Source: Nanobdellota archaeon (GTDB lineage Archaea; Nanoarchaeota; Nanoarchaeia; Woesearchaeales; GW2011-AR9). From it: 27,528 nucleotides of DNA. Below, piece after piece: positions 22,001 to 27,528 of the stretch; within the stretch, counting starts at the first letter, position 1, and each line of letters begins with the position of its first letter. The notes beneath the pieces are model-generated. The model searched no databases. It saw only the letters and a program-made list of their open reading frames with translations, and was not told the origin of the DNA. The DNA lies in assembly GCA_002687775.1 (NCBI GenBank), contig NZBF01000011.1, positions 1 to 27,528 of the forward strand. Reading direction: 5' to 3'. A program made the translations under genes and the position numbers.

Positions 22001-22597
22001 TTACAGTGTGCTCGCTCCACCTAACACATCCTCCACAACCTCGGGTTCATTCCCTCCGGTAATTGTTATTTTCCTATTTGACACTTCTATTTGAACGAGA
22101 GCACGTCTTTCGTTATCCTCGGTCCTTCTACTAGCCCAAGGTGAAGAAATGGTAAGATCATCCAGTACTTTCACTTTTAGATCTGAACACTGTACATCTC
22201 CCAACCCTTCGAATTTCTGGCACAGAACGAGGCAAGATTTCCCTTTACACTTCTCTTCAGGATAGGAAAAATGACCAGAAAAACCAATATATACACTTTC
22301 CTCGTTTCCAGTAAATGCGATAATGAATGTGCCTGGATCCTGGATCGTTCGAAATACTTTACTTTCTCCATCAACTAAATCTTTCATTTCTTCAATCTTA
22401 TCGGCAAACTGATAGAAATTCTTTTCAGCCTGATCACTCAACCGAGTGCATTGTGATAATAACAAAACAGTACTTCCAATAAGAATAAGAGCAAACACTA
22501 TCCCGACAATTGATTCAGGTATTATGGTGCTTGCTTTCTTATTCTTTTTCAAACTGGAAAAGAATACTCGAAAATAATTAGTTTTCGTTGTGTTCAT
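22001..22597 (-). CDS. Pilin-like membrane-anchored protein with a cysteine motif (cluster gene 8)
   Basis: 198 residues. The N-terminus is longer than in the other members (about 23 residues before the anchor) and reads KKNKKASTIIPESIVGIVF, with KKA and a Pro-Glu pair near the presumed cut site, a classic type IV pilin feature. The anchor is about 27-47. The exported domain holds CKGKSCLVLCQKF and one more Cys, that is four cysteines outside the helix plus one at its edge. I have met this CKxKSCLxLC pattern in uncharacterised Woesearchaeal-type proteins. Start overlaps the previous stop by 4 bases. Confidence 0.75.
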   Translation of the reverse strand: MNTTKTNYFRVFFSSLKKNKKASTIIPESIVGIVFALILIGSTVLLLSQCTRLSDQAEKNFYQFADKIEEMKDLVDGESKVFRTIQDPGTFIIAFTGNEESVYIGFSGHFSYPEEKCKGKSCLVLCQKFEGLGDVQCSDLKVKVLDDLTISSPWASRRTEDNERRALVQIEVSNRKITITGGNEPEVVEDVLGGASTL

Positions 22598-22869
22598 GAT
22601 TCCCTGGCATCCTGTTGAGTTTTAGTACATCCTTTGTCATTAACGTTCACATTTTTTTGTGAATCTGTAATTCCATCATCACACTTATCAAAAAAATCTT
22701 TCACACCGTCACCATCCACATCACTACTTAATTCATCTAATACTCCAGATGGACCTTCAACTGCTTTATCTCCGCTTTGCCTAAACCAAAATATGACTAA
22801 TACCACGACAACTATTGCAATGATTGCCATCATTATTTGCTGCCATACAATTCCTTTCTTATTCATCAT
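22594..22869 (-). CDS. Small membrane-anchored protein with a Ca-binding-type DxDxDG motif (cluster gene 7)
   Basis: 91 residues. MMNKKGIVWQQIMM leads into one helix (about 8-26), followed by an acidic exported part with DVDGDGVKDFFDKCDD (about 49-64), the pattern of thrombospondin type 3 or EF-hand-like calcium loops, and a second Cys near the end. The start is well fixed: GGAGGT at 22875-22880 stands 5 bases before ATG 22869, which itself overlaps the previous stop. A TTG one codon earlier is less likely. Calcium-dependent folding outside the cell is inferred. Confidence 0.77.
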   Translation of the reverse strand: MMNKKGIVWQQIMMAIIAIVVVVLVIFWFRQSGDKAVEGPSGVLDELSSDVDGDGVKDFFDKCDDGITDSQKNVNVNDKGCTKTQQDARES

Positions 22870-23717
22870 CAATTACCTCCTAAATCTCCCTGAAAACAAT
22901 TCTCTTGCGCTGTTGCTAAATCGTTAATGTAAATGCTACTTACTTCCCTATTTCTAAATAAGGTCATTACATCATCAATTGTTGATAGTGTACCTCCAAT
23001 AGCAAGAATTCCGCCCGTTACCCAACCAACGGGCCCGCTTGCAATGGATAATACTCCAAGTCCAACAGCACCAAGTCCAACACTGGCTAAAAAACCTGGC
23101 TCTTTATTCTTAGCAGCGAAACTGATACCATACGCTTTCTCAGATTCAATATCTGTTAGTACTTGAATTGCACCAGGACCACCAACTGTTTGAACGTATC
23201 CCAGATAAGTATTTCCTTTACTATTTCTATGCTTATAGTCTTCTGTTAGCAAAAAATTGGCAAACTCTTCTGAAGAAATACTGTCCGATACAGAAAACTC
23301 TTCAGAATCTTCAACAACAACCGAATAGCACATTACACAGGCATTACTTGTTGAAAAATCAGGAATGATATCTTCATATCCAAAACTTCCACCACCAGCA
23401 ATATCATCATACCGTCCTTCACCATACATCCACCAGCAACGTGCCATTAAATCACCTAACTGATGCATAACATCATCTTTTGTCCCAGATATATCTTTGT
23501 CAATCGTCTTACACAAAAGTGGAGTTTTTGCAACGTTTACTCCAGAAACACTCAGTGCACTTGCAGCACGCAAAGCAACCGTTTCCTGGCAAAGTATTTC
23601 AGGACCTTTCTCCTGTCCGGAAGATAAGAAATTCACAAGCTTCGGTGCTAAGACTAACAAAGATGCAATTACTAAAATGATACCTACAATCATTAATGTT
23701 ATGTTTCCTTTCTTCAT
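22869..23717 (-). CDS. Membrane-anchored exported protein with a Gly-rich hydrophobic region (cluster gene 6)
   Basis: 282 residues from ATG 23717, which overlaps the previous stop as ATGA; upstream in-frame starts would add residues that are part of the preceding gene. MKKGNITL is followed by one helix (about 7-28). The exported part has six cysteines, including CWWMYGEGRYDD (about 93-104) and CVMCYS, and later a second long hydrophobic but glycine-rich stretch (about 208-244) that might be a second membrane segment or a buried core. No known domain recognised. Confidence 0.75.
   Translation of the reverse strand: MKKGNITLMIVGIILVIASLLVLAPKLVNFLSSGQEKGPEILCQETVALRAASALSVSGVNVAKTPLLCKTIDKDISGTKDDVMHQLGDLMARCWWMYGEGRYDDIAGGGSFGYEDIIPDFSTSNACVMCYSVVVEDSEEFSVSDSISSEEFANFLLTEDYKHRNSKGNTYLGYVQTVGGPGAIQVLTDIESEKAYGISFAAKNKEPGFLASVGLGAVGLGVLSIASGPVGWVTGGILAIGGTLSTIDDVMTLFRNREVSSIYINDLATAQENCFQGDLGGN
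22875..22880 (-). promoter_or_regulatory. Ribosome binding site of cluster gene 7
   Basis: GGAGGT on the minus strand within the last codons of gene 6 (Gly-Gly-Asn-stop), 5 bases before ATG 22869; it fixes that start. Confidence 0.7.
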
Positions 23718-24526
23718 GAGCATACTGGAATGGTGTAACTTCCATCCGGCAAAAATTCTTTCACGCAATCATCGTCTACTCCAAGTTCATCTGCTTCATC
23801 GTCACAAGTATTGTCTCCGTCATGTGTTACAATGAAACAGACTGCATCATCATCAGCTTTGTACAATACATTTTTAGGTCCACTTTCGACAGTTGGTAAA
23901 TCTGCAAATAAAACAGTTCCCTCATCATCTAAGTCATACTCAACACCAGATGCAATTAATTTATGATTATCATCAATCACCAAGCCGCGATTAAACCAAT
24001 TATATTCAGGTAAAGCAAAAGCATTAACATGTGGGAACACACGAGGATTGATCCAATTCTTAAAAAAGTTCACTGCAGCATCAGGATTTGAAACACTTCC
24101 CGTCTGCCCACCAACAATGCATGGTTTTAATCCTTCAATTTCATGATTGTACTGAGTGATAACTTGACCATTATCATCATGCATGTCCATGACCAATTTA
24201 TCATTAATCAAATTCAAACTTATAGTGAAATCAGAAAATTGACCAAAATCATCATACAATAATAAACACTGCTTCCTCGGACTATCTTTTCCCTCTTTCA
24301 ATGCTGCATGCAAACTTTCATATGCGCTTACAAAAGAAGCAGGAATCGTAGGAACAGTTTGCTCAACTTCATCCATGCCTACTTGAGTTTGGTCATCAAT
24401 AAATCCTACTGTATCATTAAAAACATCAGTAGTATTTTCCCATAATTTGTCAGGACCAAAAATCATCAATCCAATAACAACTAATGCAAAGATTGGAATA
24501 ACATAATATACCCATCGCCAGGACAT
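23714..24526 (-). CDS. Membrane-anchored exported protein (cluster gene 5)
   Basis: 270 residues. One helix at about 6-24 follows MSWRW; this is the only member without the Lys/Arg-Gly/Ala signature, so it is probably an uncleaved anchor. The exported part is acidic with six cysteines, near 87, 138, and four in the last 45 residues (including DGDNTCDDEADELGVDDDC). The acidic stretch DGDNTCDDEADE resembles a metal-binding loop. Its ATG overlaps the stop of the preceding 46-codon gene by one base. Function unrecognised. Confidence 0.72.
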   Translation of the reverse strand: MSWRWVYYVIPIFALVVIGLMIFGPDKLWENTTDVFNDTVGFIDDQTQVGMDEVEQTVPTIPASFVSAYESLHAALKEGKDSPRKQCLLLYDDFGQFSDFTISLNLINDKLVMDMHDDNGQVITQYNHEIEGLKPCIVGGQTGSVSNPDAAVNFFKNWINPRVFPHVNAFALPEYNWFNRGLVIDDNHKLIASGVEYDLDDEGTVLFADLPTVESGPKNVLYKADDDAVCFIVTHDGDNTCDDEADELGVDDDCVKEFLPDGSYTIPVCS

Positions 24527-24666
24527 CAGAACAATCCTCCTAATTTTCCTAGTAAAGAATCAGTAGTATTTCCCAATGAATTATACCAAATCAAGAAAGC
24601 AATTAATACAAGTACTGCCAAAACCATCAATACAATCTGCCACATCTCCATGCCTCGTTTATCCAC
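24526..24666 (-). CDS. 46-residue single-helix membrane protein (cluster gene 4)
   Basis: A short gene with a GTG start at 24666, overlapping the end of the preceding gene by 8 bases, and a TGA stop at 24526-24528 that overlaps the next ATG. The product, MDKRGMEMWQIVLMVLAVLV and then a short polar tail, is almost entirely one membrane helix with the KRG signature at 3-5. Reading from the later ATGs would lose that signature. The strict coupling on both sides and the shared signature make it a real gene; it could be a tiny pilin or an assembly subunit. Confidence 0.65.
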   Translation of the reverse strand: MDKRGMEMWQIVLMVLAVLVLIAFLIWYNSLGNTTDSLLGKLGGLF

Positions 24667-24781
24667 CTTTCAACACCTTCATAATAATGAACAAGAAAGC
24701 AAGAAATAAAATGAGAGAAGCAATAACAATAACTACTAGTGACATTCCACTACGTCCCTGACCTCGTTTTGTAATTTTCAT
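24659..24781 (-). CDS. 40-residue single-helix membrane protein (cluster gene 3)
   Basis: A short gene (ATG 24781, TAA 24659-24661). The product starts MKITKRGQGRSGMSL, followed by one hydrophobic helix (about 14-34) and a basic end KVLKGG. KRGQG is identical to the signature of cluster gene 1 at the other end of the group, which is strong support for a shared processing or assembly route. It begins three bases after the preceding stop and overlaps the next gene. It has no exported domain to speak of. Confidence 0.68.
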   Translation of the reverse strand: MKITKRGQGRSGMSLVVIVIASLILFLAFLFIIMKVLKGG

Positions 24782-24784
24782 GTG

Positions 24785-25027
24785 TCATGCACTTAAACAG
24801 CATTTTTTTCCTTCTTGACAGGTAAATACGCCAGATTCTGCAGGATGACTATCCGGACAATCTGGTTCTTCAGCGAAACACTTTCCACCTTTTGATTCAC
24901 AACTAAGTAATCCCTGCTGAGCATCAGTCGTTGTATTAGTAAAAATAACAATAAGAACAACAAGTGCAACTAAAGCAAGAATAGCGAAGATAACAATCCA
25001 AAGAGTATTACCTTGCGCTCGCTTCAT
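24785..25027 (-). CDS. Small anchored protein with a six-cysteine domain (cluster gene 2)
   Basis: 80 residues. MKRAQGNTLW precedes one helix (about 10-31), and the exported part is a compact cysteine module of spacing C-x6-C-x6-C-x12-C-x5-C-C, probably held by three disulfides. Modules of this kind ending in CC occur in surface proteins of related archaea as I recall them; no function is known to me. It directly abuts the first gene of the operon (its ATG begins at the base after the stop). Confidence 0.76.
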   Translation of the reverse strand: MKRAQGNTLWIVIFAILALVALVVLIVIFTNTTTDAQQGLLSCESKGGKCFAEEPDCPDSHPAESGVFTCQEGKKCCLSA

Positions 25028-25369
25028 TTATCCCCATGCACAGCCTTCGGATGCACAAGTGTCTTCTCCAAATGCTTTACATCGACTAATTATTTCTCGG
25101 AAATTGCTTTTCGCCTCATCTTCTCCAGCTGTGTCTACTGCTGCATCAAGATTGGTCATAAAATTATTTTCCTGAGTTCCGGTTGGTTGACAATCACCAT
25201 ATTGTACTCTAAAACTAATCAATTCCGTTTGTCCCTGGTCACTGACTCCTTGTTGAAAAAGAGCGATCCGACCTGTAAAAATCATTACCAATACAACTAG
25301 AACAATTAAAGCAAGAGCGGCAACAATGATAGTTGTTAAAGACAATCCCTGTCCTCGTTTATTATTCAT
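25028..25369 (-). CDS. Pilin-like membrane-anchored protein, first gene of the cluster
   Basis: 113 residues from ATG 25369. MNNKRGQGLSLTTIIVAALA leads into a long hydrophobic helix (about 10-32); the KRGQGLS signature is widespread among pilin-like proteins of DPANN archaea as I know them. The exported part has four cysteines, three of them in the last 20 residues. GAGGTGA at 25376-25382 lies 6 bases before this ATG but touches an alternative ATG at 25375, so 25369 is the better start. The TATA box at 25413-25420 drives the whole 12-gene operon. Confidence 0.8.
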   Translation of the reverse strand: MNNKRGQGLSLTTIIVAALALIVLVVLVMIFTGRIALFQQGVSDQGQTELISFRVQYGDCQPTGTQENNFMTNLDAAVDTAGEDEAKSNFREIISRCKAFGEDTCASEGCAWG

Positions 25370-25375
25370 GAACAT

Positions 25376-25420
25376 TCACCTCAGTATTTTTAAGGAATTA
25401 AATGCAGTGAGGTATATAAA
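25376..25420 (-). promoter_or_regulatory. Promoter and ribosome binding site of the 12-gene surface-protein operon
   Basis: TTTATATA at 25413-25420 predicts an RNA start near 25390, and GAGGTGA at 25376-25382 lies 6 bases before ATG 25369. This is the only clear promoter for all twelve genes down to 19591. Confidence 0.7.
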
Positions 25421-25460
25421 GGTTTCCGATGATTGGGTAATGAAAAATCACACAGAAAGA

Positions 25461-25468
25461 CTTAAAAA
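25461..25468 (+). promoter_or_regulatory. TATA-like element of the scpB operon
   Basis: CTTAAAAA centred 27 bases before the ATG at 25492. Confidence 0.5.
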
Positions 25469-25491
25469 CCACTCTCGGTTCTTTTTCAATC

Positions 25492-26094
25492 ATGGGAACT
25501 AAGATCACCATTAGGGCAATTATTGAACTTGTCGGTAAGCCGAAAGAACATATTGAACGCACAATCAAAGAGTACGTTGACAAGATTCAAGAGACGAAGG
25601 AGTATGAAGTTCTTAAAGTAGATTTCTCGGAAATTCAAAAACAAGATGGGACAGAATTTTGGGCGACGTTTGCAGAATTGGAATTAACATCAGACATGCA
25701 AAATCTTACAACGTTTTGTTTCGATTACATGCCGGCAGTTATTGAAATTCTCAGTCCTGAAAAGATGACTATCAATGATTCCCAAATCTCTGAATTTTTC
25801 AACGACCTACAAGCACGGTTACACGAAGTTAATTTAGTTGCAAAGCAAATGAAAATGCAAATTGATATGATGAATCGCAACACAGCAAACTTATTTCGTA
25901 ATTATATTGCAGTTCTACTAGGCAAGGGTGATTTAACTTCAGAACAAATTAGTAAATTTACTGGCGTACCGAAAGAAATGGTAGAAGATTATCTCGATCA
26001 CATGATAGATGAAGGAAAGGTAAAAATGGAAGGAGAAAAGTACATTTTTGTACGAAAAGAAGTGGTGAACAATGGATCCGAAGAAACAAGTTGA
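25492..26094 (+). CDS. Conserved protein upstream of scpB, coiled-coil plus winged-helix-like end
   Basis: 200 residues. The first 85 residues are a mixed alpha/beta part (IRAIIELVGKPKEHIERTIK; FATFAELELTSDMQNLTTF is nearly what is seen around 50-70), the middle is a long helix of coiled-coil type (about 100-135), and the end (about 145-190) looks like a winged helix with a KFTGVPKEMVEDYLDHMIDE stretch. I know it as a conserved hypothetical of Woesearchaeota-like genomes. The overlap of 23 bases with scpB suggests a joint role in chromosome condensation or segregation, perhaps in place of ScpA; it does not look like ScpA itself. The TATA element at 25461-25468 is 27 bases before the ATG. Confidence 0.75.
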   Translation: MGTKITIRAIIELVGKPKEHIERTIKEYVDKIQETKEYEVLKVDFSEIQKQDGTEFWATFAELELTSDMQNLTTFCFDYMPAVIEILSPEKMTINDSQISEFFNDLQARLHEVNLVAKQMKMQIDMMNRNTANLFRNYIAVLLGKGDLTSEQISKFTGVPKEMVEDYLDHMIDEGKVKMEGEKYIFVRKEVVNNGSEETS

Positions 26095-26725
26095 ATCAGT
26101 ATTATTTGCAATTGGAAAAGAAGTGACAACAGCGCGTGTTGCAAGTTTATGTTCTTTAGAAGAAAAAGAAGTCGAAGCGCACATGGAAGAACTTATTGAA
26201 GAATACAGTCAACGCGATCATGCACTCAAAATTGAACAGCGTGATTTGGGATGGAAAATGACTGTGAAAGATGCATTTCTTCCTGTGGTTAGCCAATTGG
26301 TCACCGAAACTGAACTTGATAAATCATTAATGGAAACATTGGCTGTGATTGCATGGAAATATCCGGTAGTGCAATCAGAAATCATCAAGTTACGACATAA
26401 TAAAGCATATGACCACATCAAACAATTGATGGAGATGGATTTTGTTGCAAAGGAAAAATATGGTCGTACGTATCGATTGAAGTTGACTAAGAAATTCTTT
26501 GAATACTTCGACTTACCTTCTGCTGAAGCTAAAGAGGCTTTCTTAGCGCAAGTTCCTCAGGATGTGTTGGCAGATGCACGGCAGGTAGATTTAGCTGCCA
26601 GTCAACTTGAATCGTTAAAACAACGTGAAGCAAGTTACATGAAACCGAAGGAAGTTGCTGCTGCTGAAGCCGCTTTGGAAGCTGAGTTACAGGATTATGT
26701 TGAGGAAGCTGAGTTGCATGTCTAA
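26072..26725 (+). CDS. scpB: Segregation and condensation protein ScpB
   Basis: 217 residues. Two winged-helix domains typical of ScpB: the first with VLFAIGKEVTTARVASLC at the start, the second with LMETLAVIAWKYPVVQSEI and YGRTYRLKLTKKFFEYFDLP. ScpB binds the kleisin ScpA in the SMC complex that compacts chromosomes. A tail of about 50 residues, rich in Glu and Ala (about 165-217), is unlike bacterial ScpB. GGTGA 5 bases before the ATG serves as its ribosome binding site, inside the preceding gene. No scpA or smc lies in the window. Confidence 0.9.
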   Translation: MDPKKQVESVLFAIGKEVTTARVASLCSLEEKEVEAHMEELIEEYSQRDHALKIEQRDLGWKMTVKDAFLPVVSQLVTETELDKSLMETLAVIAWKYPVVQSEIIKLRHNKAYDHIKQLMEMDFVAKEKYGRTYRLKLTKKFFEYFDLPSAEAKEAFLAQVPQDVLADARQVDLAASQLESLKQREASYMKPKEVAAAEAALEAELQDYVEEAELHV

Positions 26726-26777
26726 TGTTCATTTTTATGCACAAATTAACCATTATTTTCACTAAAAAACCGACATC

Positions 26778-26851
26778 TTTATAAACCCTAAAACTCTCTT
26801 ATTTATTACATTTTGTCGACGATAAAGATTATTTTTCAAATCTTATTTTTA
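26778..26851 (+). promoter_or_regulatory. Upstream region of gyrA with two TATA candidates
   Basis: TTTATAAA at 26778-26785 would give a leader of about 65 bases; TATTTTTA at 26844-26851 would give a nearly leaderless RNA (23 bases to the ATG). The first fits the consensus better, the second the spacing rule. Confidence 0.45.
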
Positions 26852-26867
26852 TCACAAAATCACTTAG

Positions 26868-27528
<661 letters not shown>

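Noticed and set aside
23718..23768. Upstream start for cluster gene 6
   Set aside because: The added residues overlap gene 5 and displace the anchor; ATG 23717 is coupled to the previous stop.

Overview
The window is AT-rich and archaeal. It carries SecD/SecF without SecA, aRF1, aIF5A, eL40, the RNase P protein Rnp4, RadA, a zinc-finger RPA, a Fap7-type kinase and TATA-box promoters. Alongside these are genes of bacterial type (gyrA, scpB) and many small uncharacterised membrane proteins. That mix, and proteins that look familiar from Woesearchaeota/Pacearchaeota, point to a DPANN archaeon; this placement is an inference, since no rRNA is present.

Layout. 1-217: end of a membrane protein gene. 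214-5058 (minus): pyrG, then secF-secD-two SMR-like half transporters as one tight operon. 5163-10279 (plus): an unknown gene, a Fap7-like kinase, another unknown, aRF1 interrupted by a 433-residue intein, a SprT-like metalloprotease, aIF5A and eL40. 10281-13465: a small unknown, a site-2 protease, an FNR-like flavoprotein, a winged-helix protein, a stand-alone Lrp/AsnC RAM-domain protein and Rnp4. 13497-17654 (minus): a TRAM protein with a perfect acidic repeat tail, a double-domain dCTP-deaminase-like protein, a free-standing LAGLIDADG endonuclease, RadA and a small protein ahead of radA. 17916-19557: an unknown and RPA. 19591-25369 (minus): twelve coupled genes for short, N-terminally anchored proteins. 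25492-end (plus): a coiled-coil-like conserved protein, ScpB, and the start of GyrA with an intein.

Three things stand out. (1) The aRF1 intein lies exactly after the catalytic GGQ motif, so the cell cannot make an active release factor without protein splicing. The GyrA intein likewise starts directly after the catalytic tyrosine. (2) The twelve-gene operon at 19591-25369 encodes proteins that nearly all begin with Lys/Arg-Lys/Arg-Gly/Ala followed by one hydrophobic helix. Their exported parts carry almost only even numbers of cysteines. It looks like an uncharacterised surface or pilin-like assembly; two of its genes are only 40 and 46 codons long. (3) Promoters are very regular: about a dozen first genes have a TATA box centred 24-28 bases before the ATG, which implies leaderless mRNAs, while genes inside operons or with leaders show GGAGGTGA-like ribosome binding sites.

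Functionally the window mixes information processing (translation termination, hypusinated aIF5A, RNase P, recombination and ssDNA binding, gyrase and condensin), protein export and membrane proteolysis, and pyrimidine nucleotide metabolism. Several genes have no function I can name, and I say so where that is the case.
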